A stretch of 35,283 bases of DNA from Bacillus sp. (in: firmicutes) (lineage in GTDB: Bacteria > Bacillota > Bacilli > Bacillales > Salisediminibacteriaceae). The stretch covers positions 1 to 35,283 of the forward strand of contig JAJOJL010000156.1 of the NCBI GenBank assembly GCA_021208645.1. Reading direction: 5' to 3'. Positions within the stretch are counted from its first letter, which is position 1. Every line of letters starts with the position of its first letter. The translations under genes and the position numbers were made by a program. This document shows, piece after piece, positions 16,718-27,833 of this stretch. The notes under the pieces were generated by a model. It saw only the letters and a program-made list of their open reading frames with translations, searched no databases and was not told the origin of the DNA.

Positions 16718-17847
16718 ATGAAAAAAAATAAAAGTTTTGTTTTTTATATACCAAATGGGTGGCGGAGGTGCCGCCAGGACATTATTGAATATCATAAATA
16801 ATTTGGACAGGCAGAAATTCCAGCCCATGCTCGTTACCCTCAATTTTTGACGGTTCTTATGAGCAGGAACTGAAGGATGATGTAAAATTCTTTAAGTTGG
16901 ATACGAAAAGGCTTAGCAGGTCCATTTTTAAAATAGCAAACATTATCCGTTCTGAAAAAATCGATCTCGTATTCAGTACCATTCCTAGGGTCAATACGAT
17001 TGCCATATTAGCAACAAAGCTGTCCTTTACGAAGGCGAAATGCGTGATTCGGGAAGCAGATAACCTAGGTGGCACCACGAAGGAGAACTTACAGCTCCTC
17101 GGGTTTGGCTTCGCTTATAAGTTTTCCAATCAAATTGTATCCCTTTCTGAAGGGGTGAAGGAAAATCTGGTCAAAAGATATAAAGTGAAGGCGAAAGATG
17201 TGGAAGTTATTTATAACCCGGTGGATTTGAACGCCATTGAAGAAAAGATGGCATCGGGTCAACTAGATCCTCAGTATAAGGATTTATTTGATACGGAGGA
17301 AAAAGTGGTGATTACAGCAGGTAGGCTTGTGGAACAAAAGGATCAGAAAACGTTACTGACCGCTTTTTCCAAAGTAAATGAAAAAGTAAAGAGCAGACTC
17401 GTTATTCTTGGGGAGGGCCAACTGAAAGCTGAACTCCAGCAGCAGGCAGAGCAATTGGGAGTAGGGGAGAGAGTCCATTTTATTGGCTTTCAAAGTAATC
17501 CGTATGTTTATTTTAAGCATTCTGACCTGTTCGTCCTCTCGTCGAAGCATGAAGGCTTCAGCCACGTTCTTGCAGAGGCGTTAGCGACGGGAACGCCCAT
17601 TGTATCGACGAACTGCAAGTCAGGCCCAGAGGAAGTACTGGATAAAGGCAAATACGGCCTCCTATGTCCTGTAGGGGACGCAGAGGATATGGCCAAGAAA
17701 ATGTATCAGGTTCTCACTTTAGACGAAGAGCAGAAGAAGAAAGTCATAAATGATGGTTTAGGACGGGCAAATGATTTTGATGCAAGGGAAATTGTGAAGA
17801 AGTACGAAGCTCTGTTTTTAGACACATTAAACTCTGTTAAACCTTGA
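16718..17847 (+). CDS. GT4-family glycosyltransferase, two frame breaks near the start
   Basis: A GT-B glycosyltransferase of the GT4 type. The N-terminal glycine-rich loop MGGGGAARTLLN is readable, and the donor-side domain shows ITAGRLVEQKD, the LGEG block, HEGFSHVLAEALATGTPIVST (the E-x7-E region) and a usual C-terminal helix. Two one-base extras split the 5' part: A in AAA near 16752 and T in T5 near 16840. Correcting both gives 375 residues from ATG 16718; ATG 16694 is an alternative start. It probably adds a sugar to a surface polymer, donor unknown. It lies downstream of the Fur-like operator, and the repeat element follows its stop codon directly. Confidence 0.8.
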
Positions 17848-18044
17848 TGTTGATTTTTAGCTACAGGATGCTCGCTTTCCGCGGGCAACGCTTCAGCCTC
17901 CTCGTTCCTGCGGGGTCTTCGGCTGTTAATCCTGTCTCTTCCTCTTCTAGCATCGCTTCGTTGCTAAATCCGTCGAGACAACTCGTAGCTTATTCGTGAA
18001 GCATCGCTCGTCGCTGGAGTCTCGCTCCTTTCGCAAAATCAACA
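17848..18044. repeat. MITE-like element 2 with 10-bp terminal inverted repeats
   Basis: Perfect terminal inverted repeats TGTTGATTTT (17848-17857) and AAAATCAACA (18035-18044) bound a 197-base, GC-richer, non-coding insert. It contains CGCTTTCCGCGGG and several short palindromes. The left end starts at the base after the TGA stop of the glycosyltransferase gene. It shares the CGCTTTCCGCGGG word with element 1 but has a different body. No target duplication was identified with confidence. Confidence 0.65.
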
Positions 18045-18100
18045 ATGCCTTTTATAGATCCAAAAAAACTAATTAGTCCTTAAGCAAGGGGGTGTTTCCG

Positions 18101-19241
18101 GTGGGAGATACCGTGAATAAAAAGGTGGTGCATCTTACGACAGTTCACCATTCATTAGATCCGCGAATCTTTTATAAGCAATGTCAGTCACTTGCCAATG
18201 GGGGCTACGATGTAACCCTAATTGCCCCGAAGGTTGAAGATGAGTTAAATGATAACCATGTTAAGATTGTTCCTATTAAAAAGCATGGAAATCGATTTAT
18301 GCGAATGATCCTGTCTACGGCCGAAGCATACAGGAAAGCAAAGGCCTTGAAGGCAGATTACTATACGATCCATGATCCAGAGCTGCTGCCTGTTGGCTGG
18401 TTGTTAAAGAAGAAATCCAATGTGGTCATTTATGACATTCATGAAGATTATGAAACGGCCATGATGCAGAAGGAATATATTCCGAAGCCCATAAGGCGTT
18501 TTATCGCCAAAGCATACCGTTTTTTTGAAAAAACCATTTCCCGAAGAATGGAATTGTCCTTGGCGGAAAAATATTATAAAGAGAAGTATCCACGGGGGAC
18601 TTGTATCTTAAATTACCCAATCGTGGATGTGAAGCAGGTCAACCGTATAGAGGAAGAGGCTAATGAGGAAAATAAATTAATTTATACGGGGAATGTTACA
18701 GTGGAGAGGGGGGCTTTGATCCATGCTGACCTCCCTAATATTGATCCAAACGTAACTGTTCACTTTTTTTGGTCGGTGTCCAAGTACATTAGTGGACAAA
18801 ATGTTTGATACTGCTGGCGAAAGAAAACGTCAGCTTTATATAGAAGGAATCGACAGCTATGTACCAAAGGCTATCATTGATGAGCAGTATGCCAACGGCC
18901 ATTGGTTAGCAGGTATTGCCCTTTTTCCACCAACGGAACATTACAAGAAAAAAGAGCTAACGAAGTTTTTTGAATACATGACAGCAGGGATTCCCATTAT
19001 TTGCTCTGATTTCCCTAAATGGAAGGAATTTGTTGAACAACACCAGTGTGGCATTGCTGTTGATCCTTATAATAAGGAAGCCATTAAAGGCGCAATTGAC
19101 TACTTGAGGGAAAACAATGCTGATGCAGCTGAAATGGGCAAGAATGGCAGAACAGCCATAATGGAAAAATTAAACTGGGCACAGGAAGAAAAAAAGCTGT
19201 TGGAGTGGTATAGTTCAATCAGTAACAGTACTAATGGATAA
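18101..19241 (+). CDS. GT4-type glycosyltransferase, one frame break
   Basis: Typical opening KKVVHLTTVHHSLDPRIFYK and a mid block DYYTIHDPELLPVGW, as in GT-B enzymes of polysaccharide clusters. The C-terminal half has FFEYMTAGIPIICSDFPKW in place of the usual donor-binding E-x7-E block. Removing one T from T7 (18764-18770) gives HFFGRCPSTLVDKMFD and joins the two parts into 379 residues. Starts are ambiguous: GTG 18101 lies 8 bases after AAGGGGG, and GTG 18113 follows GGGAG. It precedes a GT2 gene by a short gap, and both likely act in order on one polymer. Confidence 0.78.
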
Positions 19242-19275
19242 CATTAAAATAGCAGCAAAAGATGATGGTGATATA

Positions 19276-20055
19276 ATGGTGCATGTAAAAAGGAATAGTA
19301 ATTCGTTAGTATCCATAATTACCCCTACATTTAATTCAGAAAAGTTTATAGCTGATACAATTGAATCGGTCCTAGCCCAATCATACACAAACTGGGAAAT
19401 GATTATTGTGGATGATTGCTCCAAGGATAGCACAGTTGAGATCATTAAGGAATATGTGGAGCAAGACGAGCGGATCAGGCTGATACAACTGGAGGAAAAC
19501 CAAGGTCCAGCCGTTGCCAGAAATACAGCCATTAACAATGCCAATGGAAGGTATTTGGCATTCTTGGATGGGGATGATCAGTGGCTCCCTGAAAAGCTTG
19601 AAAAGCAATTGCAATTTATGGACGAGAAGCAAATTGCCTTTTCCTTTACGGAATACGCCACAATGACAGAAGGCGGAACAGAAACTGGCAACACCGTAAA
19701 GGTACCTGAAAAGGTAAACTATAAAGATTTATTAAAGCAAAATGTGATTGGTTGTTTGACAGTAATCCTAGATAAAGAACTGGTCGGTGAGGTGGAGATG
19801 GTAAATATCCGTTCCCGACAAGATTATGTCCTTTGGTTGGATGTTTGCAAACGTGGATTCCCAGCCTACGGACTTCAGGAAGTTCTGGCTAAATACCGCG
19901 TTGTAGGAAACTCCCTCTCCAGTAACAAGGTAAAAATGGCAAAACAAAACTGGAAAGTGTATCGGGAGATAGAAAAGCTGAATTTACTAAAAAGCTCCTG
20001 GTATTTTATGTTTTATGTGTTTTTTAAGTTGAAAAAATATAGCACAAAGAATTAA
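19276..20055 (+). CDS. GT2-family glycosyltransferase
   Basis: A GT-A fold enzyme. It has VSIITPTFNSEKFIADTIES, the nucleotide-binding IIVDDCSKDST, and the metal-binding LDGDDQWLPEKL with a following RQDYVLWLDV acceptor loop. The frame is intact. ATG 19234 overlaps the previous stop but has no ribosome site, while ATG 19276 follows GGTGAT and still leaves the whole domain, so it is preferred. No membrane segments are convincing, so it is cytoplasmic or peripheral. Likely transfers one sugar to the growing surface polymer. Confidence 0.82.
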   Translation: MVHVKRNSNSLVSIITPTFNSEKFIADTIESVLAQSYTNWEMIIVDDCSKDSTVEIIKEYVEQDERIRLIQLEENQGPAVARNTAINNANGRYLAFLDGDDQWLPEKLEKQLQFMDEKQIAFSFTEYATMTEGGTETGNTVKVPEKVNYKDLLKQNVIGCLTVILDKELVGEVEMVNIRSRQDYVLWLDVCKRGFPAYGLQEVLAKYRVVGNSLSSNKVKMAKQNWKVYREIEKLNLLKSSWYFMFYVFFKLKKYSTKN

Positions 20056-20194
20056 CTCTTTGTTTGACTTTAACAGGCTATTGAATATAAAACATATTTG
20101 TTATAGTGAATATTTTGATATTATGTACTGGTGGGGTTTATTGGCTTCTATCCAAACAGTATTCGTAATGAGTAGAATGGCGGTGCAAATTAGA

Positions 20195-20983
20195 ATGCGT
20201 GATTATATTAATGAAATTATTAAAAGGAAAGATTTATTAATTTATCTTGTTAAAATCAGGGCTAAAAGCTGAAAAATCGAAATAGTTACTTAGGATACTT
20301 TTGGTGGCTTTTAGATCCCTTACTAAACTTTGTTGTGTATTGGTTTTTAATGGTTATAGTAATTGGAAGAGGTTCTGAAAATGACTTTAATTACTCTGTC
20401 TATTTAGTGATTGGATTGATAGTGTGGCGTTGGATAAATACAACTGTAAGAACATCTGCAAAAGCGATTACGAAATATTCATCAATAATTAATCAGGTGT
20501 ATTTACCTAAATCACTATTTCCATTAGCAACAACAGCAACTCAAACATTTAATTTTGCTTTTGGATTCATTGTTATAGCTGTTTTTATGGTAATTTACCA
20601 AGTCTTTCCTAGTTGGCATATAATCTACTTACCAATAATCATCATAATTCAATTAATATTTTTGCTGGCAATCAGTATGTTTGTAGCTTATTCTTGTGTA
20701 TTCGTTCGTGATATCGATAATATCTTGTCACACATATTACGTTTGTTTTTTTATACATCACCTATTATTTGGGAAGCGAGCAGATTGCCAGAAAAATATG
20801 ATTGGTTTGTAGAAATAAAATCCTGTAGCAATCATTGTTAATTCTTATCGAGATGTACTCATGTTTCAATCTTCGCCTAATTTTGCAAGCTTATATATTA
20901 TCGGAGTAGCTTCATTACTTTTTATCATTTTTATGTTTTACCATTATCAACGTAATGAACACAAAATTATTAAAGCACTTTAA
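20195..20983 (+). CDS. tagG: TagG-type polysaccharide/teichoic acid ABC exporter permease, three frame breaks
   Basis: The rejoined protein has 261 residues, the usual TagG size, with six predicted membrane segments. The hallmark region LKAEKSNSYLGYFWWLLDPLL is visible after two corrections (one A from AAAA near 20251, one A from AAA near 20287). A third extra A near 20818 hides the C-terminus, which otherwise reads INPVAIIVNSYRDVL and ends NEHKIIKAL at 20983. ATG 20195 follows GGCGGTG with 9 bases between. With the ATPase gene 14 bases downstream it forms a TagGH/Wzm-Wzt-like exporter that moves undecaprenyl-linked polymer across the membrane. Confidence 0.83.
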
Positions 20984-20997
20984 AAGAGGTTTTAACT

Positions 20998-22527
20998 ATG
21001 TCCAATAATGAGAATAAATCAGTTGTAAAAATAGATGATTCAAAGGAAGTTGTAATTCGTTCAGAAAACTTAGGTGTTTCTTTCCGGACAGACAAAAAGG
21101 ATGATTATAAATCTCATATATAAATTATCTTGATAAAAAGAAACAAAATAAGGTTCAAGATAATAAATTAATATGGCCTATTAAAAATTTAGATTTTGTT
21201 GGTTACAAGGGAGAAGTCCTTGGCATTATAGGTTCAAATGGTTCTGGTAAAACCACATTATGTAAACTTATTTCTGGAATTCTTCAACCGAATGAAGGGG
21301 AACTATTTGTTGATGGTAAGGTTTCTGCCCTCTTCTCATTAGGAATGGGATTTAACAAGGAACTTACTGGACGTGAGAATGTATATTTAAATGGTATGAT
21401 GCTAGGGATTAGTAAGGAAAAAATTAATATGTTTATTGATGAAATTCATGAATTTTCAGGGATTGATAAATTTATGGATCAACCGATGAAGCATTATTCA
21501 AGTGGAATGAAAGCAAGATTAGGTTTTAGTGTGGCAGCCTATTTAGAACCAGAAATTTTGATTTTAGACGAGGCTTTAAATACTGGTGATAAGGAGTTTA
21601 GTAAAAAAGCTGCTAAAAAAATTAAGCAACTAGTAAAAAAGGCTAAGATGGTTATTCTTGTAACCCATAGCTTAAAATATGCGAAAAAACATTGCAACCG
21701 ATTAATGTGGTTAGAAAAAGGGGAGATCAGGAATATTGGTGAACCTGAAGATATTATCGAACAATATCAAGCTACGCTCCCAAAAAAGAAAAAAAAGAAG
21801 AAAAAAGAAATTAGATCTTAATAGAACTAACGCAGAAATTAAGGATGCAATTGTTATCAAAGCAGAGAATATTAGTGTTGCTTACAATATAAAAAAAGAG
21901 ACTTTTTTAGCATTAAAAAATGTAAGTTTCCAGATTAATGAAGGCGAAGTAATTGGAATCATCGGGCATAATGGTGCAGGAAAAAGTACATTATGCAAAG
22001 TACTTACTAATATTCTAGCTGTTGATGAGGGAAAAATAACCGTTAATGGAGAAACAACTTCCTTATTGGGCTATGGAACTGGTTTTAATGCTCAATTAAC
22101 TGGATCAGACAACATCTTTTTAAATGGAATGCTGTTAGGAATCCCAAAACAAAGAGTTGAAAAGGACTATTCAGAAATAGTTAATTTTTCTGGATTAGAA
22201 AAATTTATTGATAAACCTGTTAAGGAGTATTCTAGTGGTATGAAGGCCCGATTAGGTTTTAGCATTGCTGCAACTTTGCAACCAGATATTTTTATTATAG
22301 ATGAAGCGTTATCGACAGGGGATGCAGCTTTTAAACAAAAAGCGAGTGAAAAAATACAAGATATGATGGAAAAGGCGAAAGCCGTTATTATTGTATCTCA
22401 TAGTATGAGCTTTGTGGAGAAAGTATGTACCCGAGCAATTTGGTTTGAAAGGGGTCAAATCAAATTTGATGGCGATCCAAAAGAAGCGGTAAATCAATAT
22501 ATGATGGAAGTTGACAGTAAAGAATAA
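20998..22527 (+). CDS. tagH: TagH-type ABC exporter ATPase, two nucleotide-binding domains fused
   Basis: The first ATPase domain has Walker A GSNGSGKTT, signature YSSGMKAR and Walker B ILILDEALNTGD. The second has GHNGAGKST, YSSGMKAR and IFIIDEALSTGD. Between them lies a poly-Lys linker (about 21780-21812). The second domain has no ribosome site or nearby start codon. Dropping one A in the linker run fuses both, and restoring one T near 21112 rejoins the N-terminus to ATG 20998 (AAAGAGG at 20983-20989). The sum is 509 residues, divisible as expected. TagH and Wzt normally have one ATPase domain and dimerise, so a covalent pair is unusual. It powers the TagG permease. Confidence 0.75.
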
Positions 22528-22580
22528 TTTCTTTCCAGTATAAATAGTTTAAGTGAATTAAAGTAGGAGGCACCTTAATA

Positions 22581-25142
22581 ATGTTAAGGAATATTTTCAA
22601 ATTGATACTAAAATTTTTAAGGGGAAGTTTTATAGGCAGGAAAGCAGCAAATTTACTGTCTTGGTTCGAAAAGCAAATAAGTGCTCGTCATAAAAAGATA
22701 ATTTCAGAAAAACTTACTCCAAAACAGAAAGATTTTTTGAAAAAACTATTATCACCTTCAAAAAAGCATATAATTGAACGTTTTCACAAGTCTGATGTTC
22801 GTTTATACAGTATTGGATTCATTAAAAAGGAATTACAGGAGTTAGAGGAGTTTCAGCGAAGTAAAGATTCATTTAAAAGAAGAATGGCTACGTGGCGATT
22901 GATTAAATGGTATGTTAATCAATCCACAAAAGAAAGTGCAGTTAAAGGTCTAAAGTTAATTACGGAGCTAAGAAGAAACCGCGGCAACATCCCTCTATTT
23001 AAAGTAGTAATTCTAGAAGCAGAGTGTTTACAAAGGTTAGGTAAAATATCAGAGGCCAAAGCAGTAGTAAAAAATATAAAACAGAGTGAATTAAACGTAG
23101 AGCTTTATTTTTGTTTGGCTAATTTGGAAGAAATGCCGGATAGGCGTATTAGTATCATTAATGAAATGTTAAACAGTTTGAAGCTTTCTCTAATTTCCTA
23201 TAAAACAGGAACGGATGTAAAGCCAATTCACCGACTACAAGGAAATAGGGATTCTGCTACCGTAAACAACAATATAGAAGCTAATCAACATAAAGTTTCC
23301 GTAATACTTACAACATACAATGCTGAAGATGGAATTAAAACAGCCTTGGACTCGCTATTAACACAAACATGGTCGAATATGGAAGTGTTAGTTGCGGATG
23401 GGGGAAGTACAGATTCCACTACAGAAATATTAAAGGATTTTGAACAAAAGGATAAAAGAATAAAGTTAATAAATTCTAAACAAGGACCGTATTATTCTCG
23501 AAATGAAGCATTAAAGCAGGCGTTAGGTGATTTTATAACAGTATCCACTACTAATGAATGGTCTCATCCACAAAAAATTGAAAGGCAAGTTAAACAATTA
23601 ATCGAGAGTCCTGAGATTATTGGTAATACTTCCCAGTATGTTTGGGTAAGTAGTGAACTGGACTTTTATCGTCAAAAAGATGCATCAGAATTTATATGTG
23701 ATAATTTAACTTCATTCATGTTCAGACGGAAAAAGGTTTTGGATTCAATTGGCTATTGGGACAACGTTTTGTTTGGTGCTGATTATGAATTTATTGATAG
23801 GATTAAATTGAAATTCGGGGAACAATCTGTTGTAAACCTTAGACAAGCTCCTTTAACTTTTAAAACAAAATTTAATGGATATGTTAATGAGTTCGAATTG
23901 TCAAGTTCTAATGGATTCATGATTGGCCCTTTGAAGGAATACTGGGAAAGCTACAGCTATTTTTCATAAGACGGCTATTTCACATTATGTTGAAATAGAT
24001 CAAAAACATAGAAAATTTCCTGCTCCACAAATAATGTTACAGACTAAAATACATGAAGAGATAAACTCGAGACATTATGATGTAATTTTAGTATCTGATT
24101 TTAGACTTGTAGGTGGCAGTACCATGTCTAATATAGAAGAAATAAAAGCACAAAGGCAGTTTGGTTTGAAAACTGGTTTGGTTCAAATGGCGCGTTACGA
24201 TGTAGATCCAACGAAAATGATAAATGAAAAGGTCAGAGAGCAAATTGATGGTGAGACGGTTAAAATGATAGTACATGGTGAAAAGGTATCTTGTGATTTA
24301 CTCATTTTTAGATACCCTCCTATTCTTCATGAATGGCAAAAGCTTGTCCCTAATGTAGATGCAAAGGAAGTTAAAATAATTATTAATCAGCCACCTATGA
24401 GTGACTATGGACCAAATGCAACCCTTCGTTATGACCTGAGCAGAGTCAAAAAAATATACGGGATTATACTGGAAAAGACGGTGTATGGCATCCTATTGGA
24501 CCCTTAGTTAGAGATGCTTTATATAAGCACCATTATCAAGACTTGTCAGCCATAAATCTTAGTGATGAAGATTGGTCCAATATTGTAAATATTTCTGAAT
24601 ATAAGCGCGCTGAAAAGCTACCTAACAAAACAAAAATTAGAATAGGACGACATTCTAGAGATCATGAAGTGAAGTGGCCTAATAATAAACAGGAATTGTT
24701 ATCCATATATCCTGACTCTGATAAATTTGAAGTATATATTCTAGGAGGGGGAATTAATCCCATTAGAGTTGCCGGATATAAGCCGAAAAATTGGAAAATT
24801 TATCAGTTTGGTGAGGTAAGTCCAAAGGATTTCTTGGCAGAATTAGATGTATTTGTATATTATACACATCCTGATTGGGTTGAATCGTTTGGTCGTGTAA
24901 TAATCGAAGCTATGGCTGCTGGAGTTCCTGTTGTATTACCCCCTATATATAAGGAACTGTTTCAGGAGGCAGCAATTTTTGCGGAGCCAAAGGACGTTCT
25001 AATGACTATAGATCAGTTGGTAAGTGATGAGGACTATTATCGTTCTCGAGTCAAGAAAGCAAATGAATATGTAGAAAGTAATTTTGGTTATTCTATGCAT
25101 CTTTCTCGGATCAGTAAATTTTTACAGAAAGAAAACACCTAA
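22581..25142 (+). CDS. Large two-domain glycosyltransferase (helical N-domain, GT2, GT-B), frame breaks
   Basis: An N-terminal basic helix-rich region with TPR-like repeats (about residues 1-215) precedes a GT2 domain (VSVILTTYNAEDGI, VLVADGGSTDST). A C-terminal GT-B-like domain follows, ending in SFGRVIIEAMAAGVPVVLPP. Removing one T from T5 at about 23960 (SYFHKTAISHY) and adding one A near 24463 (YGNYTGKDGVWHPIGP) makes one reading frame of 853 residues. A further missing C near 25138 would extend it by about 43 residues to a stop at 25270. AGGAGG sits 10 bases before ATG 22581. It probably acts as a processive or dual-linkage polymer glycosyltransferase, or modifies teichoic-acid-like chains. 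Confidence 0.72.
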
Positions 25143-25297
25143 TATGTTTAGATTGTAATGTTGAAGGTACTAAAAAATTTGTTTCCTCAAAGATTGAAAC
25201 CTATAGTAAAATTATTAAAGACCTCCTTCATACTGATTCTGTTTTTGAATTGATACTTGTATTTTTCTAATATAAATTTTCGAAGGGACTGAACTTA

Positions 25298-27670
25298 ATG
25301 CTTGATTACGAAGAAAAAATTAGGAATGGAGAGACTAGCGGTAACACAAATATAGATAATAATCTGCCGATCCCTGATGTTGAGTTGGGTCATACAAAAA
25401 TTCAGGAGTTGGAAAGAGAACTTTTATATGTTACTTCTCAATATGAATTGATGAAAAGAGAAAGGGATTATTATCAGCGGAAATTGTCCTATATTGAACA
25501 AAGTCGTTCTTGGCGATTAACATACCCTGTAAGGAAGATTTTGGACTTTGTTAAACAAGTATTTTCCTTTGGAAAGAAAGGATATACAAAAAAGAAAAAT
25601 TCCCATAGAAAAGAGAATTTAGTTTTATCTATGGAAACTGAAGAGCTTTTAAATTATCCTGTTATTGCGGATGATGTAGCCGGGTCAAGTTTTTTTCAAA
25701 TAAGATTATTTTCTCCAGCAAATTCCCGATGTAAATAGACAGTTTAGGAATATTAGGCTATTATTATGTATTAATCCAGATAAACTGAATCAATATTTAA
25801 GTACTATAAAAGAAAACGATATTTTTCAACAAGCAGATGAACATTGGGAATATATCGAGAGTACATTAAATGAAGTAAACAGTACTGTACCGGTACTAAT
25901 ATACCCAACTAGAATTGATAATTATGAAAGCTTTGACGACATGAAGGCATCGATACTGTTTGAATTAGAATTGATTTTAAATAATTTAGAAAACTTAAAT
26001 GTTAAGTTTTCTAGGTCTTTTAAAGAATTTTTTTAAAGGCTTGAACAGAGAGCCACAAGCTCAGTTTAAACTAATGCATCTTTTATTGGCATATCACTTA
26101 ATAAATAAAGATGTGGAAGCGACAAAAGCTAATTTGCGTATGGCACTTAAATATCCAGGATTTTCTCTTTATACTCGTATTCAAACCTCTTTTTTCTCAG
26201 AAGCAATAAACGATATTCTGGAGGCTGTATATAATAAAGATGAAGAACAGTTAATTGATGACACAGATATCTATGAACTAACTGGATCGTTATTATATGC
26301 AAGTGGTTTCCGACAAATTGCATTAAAATTCTAAATCCATTAGATGGTTCTGCAAAACGGATGGACATACGTACCATTTGCATTTGGCTTAGCTGCCGTT
26401 CCCCGATCCTTGCGTCACCTTATGCAAGGATATAATGGTAAAAGTACGTTTGAAAAGTCTAAAAAATAGAACTCTAGGGAGAGCGGAGTTGTTATTTTTA
26501 ACCCTTAGAGCAAAACCGAATGACTTTGTGTATTTGTATGAAAGCTTGTCGGAGGAATTTGAGGAAACACCATTACTAGAGGGTAATGATAAGGAAACAG
26601 ATGAATTGGTAAAAGAGATTGTTACTAAAGTTCATATGTACCAAGATAAGGGAATATATCCTGTTCCACCAAACTATAACCAAGATGAAGAGTTATTGAA
26701 ATTGGAATCGTTGAAAAAGCCTGTTACAAAACTTTTTATTTCAGGGTTCGGGTGGTCTGGTTCCAGTGCATTATCGGATATCATTAAAGATTGTCCAGGT
26801 GTATCTGTAATGCCTGGTCCTGGAAAACATCCACTAATCAATTTAGGGGCAGAAGACGAAACCACTATTTTTGAACAAACTGGCTCCTTGGAAGCATTAT
26901 GGGATCGCTTTATTCTTGATGAAAGAAAACCAACGGCCTTAAGTGACTTTATTCGGATTCATGTGTTAGGGGTTTTGCCAAAAAGGGCCCTAGAAATGAA
27001 AGCGTGTTTTTGGACAAGAGCCTTTGTAAAAAAATATGGTAAATCCTATTATAAGCTTGTAGATGAGTTTTTGTACGAATTGTTAGGACGTCCAGAGGCG
27101 TCATTAGAGGAGAAGAAGGAAAGCTTTAAGCGTTTTTCAACACGACTCATTAATTTGGTTGCTATAGAGGAAGAAGCAGATATATTATTATTTGATAATG
27201 CCATTAAAGCCCAAAACATAAGCAGGCTAGAAATGATTGGCGATGCTACTTGTATTGTTATATCTAGGGATCCCGACGACCAATATATATCCATGCAAAA
27301 TGAAAATATTTATGTAACTAGGAGTCCTGAAACTTTTGTATCAATGCAATATGAAAAGATTAACGCATTTACAAATGGTGCCAATTATCTAAAGGAACAA
27401 GAAGATGGAATCAGGCCATATGCAATCTTTTTTGAAGACTTAGTTCTCAAAGGAAAAGAGTGGCGGGAGGATCTATTAAAAGAATTGCTAGGTCCGGATG
27501 CAAAGGCTCCAGATGAAAATGCACCAAATGCTCGTTTTAAATCTGCTGATTCAGCAAAAAATATCGGACAGTTTAAAACAGTTGGTAGGATCTCATCAAA
27601 GTATGGATTATCAAGGGATGTTTATGAAAAGATCCTTGGGCCATATTTATGGAAAGGCAAAGAAAACTAA
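25298..27670 (+). CDS. Coiled-coil / helical-repeat / sulfotransferase protein, about five frame breaks
   Basis: The N-terminus is a coiled coil (IQELERELLYVTSQYELMK) ending in SRSWRLTYPVRK, a motif common in surface-polysaccharide enzymes. A helical repeat region follows, then a P-loop sulfotransferase domain. The domain's 5'-phosphosulfate loop reads FISGFGWSGSSAL and its 3'-phosphate motif ISRDPDDQYISMQN, the two sites that bind PAPS. Breaks lie at about 25710 (extra T), 26030 (extra T), 26330 (missing A), 26353 and 26460 (extra A). Correcting all gives exactly 790 codons. ATG 26435 with AAGGA could instead start a separate 411-residue sulfotransferase. The predicted job is O-sulfation of the exported polymer, which is inference. 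A strong terminator follows. Confidence 0.66.
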
Positions 27671-27680
27671 TAGAATTTAT

Positions 27681-27726
27681 AAACCCTATAAAGGGACATC
27701 TTTTGTCCCTTTATAGGGTTTTTATT
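27681..27726. terminator. Strong bidirectional terminator
   Basis: An 18-bp perfect stem (27681-27698 and 27704-27721, loop TCTTT), A-rich on one side and T-rich on the other. It sits between the + strand polymer operon and the convergent phosphonate operon and can stop both. Confidence 0.92.
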
Positions 27727-27727
27727 A

Positions 27728-27753
27728 AGGTTCTAGTGGTTACCACTGAACCT
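27728..27753. repeat. 26-base palindrome beside the terminator
   Basis: AGGTTC-T-AGTGGT and ACCACT-GAACCT are complementary apart from one bulged base. It could add to termination or be a protein-binding site. Bases 27754-27833 hold nothing else recognisable. Confidence 0.5.
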
Positions 27754-27833
27754 CTATTAATGAGGAACAGGATGTGCTCCTTTAACTTCCTTCTTAAGTA
27801 GAAACCATCACTGGTAAAATAATCATTTTTTAA

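Noticed and set aside
15910..18044. Insertion sequence or CRISPR array in the GC-rich repeats
   Set aside because: There is no transposase frame, and no regular repeat-spacer pattern. The two elements share only a short word.
21736..21840. Separate start for the second TagH ATPase domain
   Set aside because: No ribosome site lies before the domain. The upstream start-like codons sit inside the first ATPase domain's coding sequence.
25143..25297. Non-coding spacer between the large glycosyltransferase and sulfotransferase genes
   Set aside because: A frame is open for about 43 codons to 25270 and can be joined to the glycosyltransferase by one C, so coding sequence is as likely as spacer.
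5103..26470. Programmed or transcriptional slippage at A7/A8 runs as the cause of split genes
   Set aside because: Too many genes of unrelated function are affected. Breaks also occur at short T, G and A runs that do not slip, with both gains and losses, and no stimulatory structures stand out.
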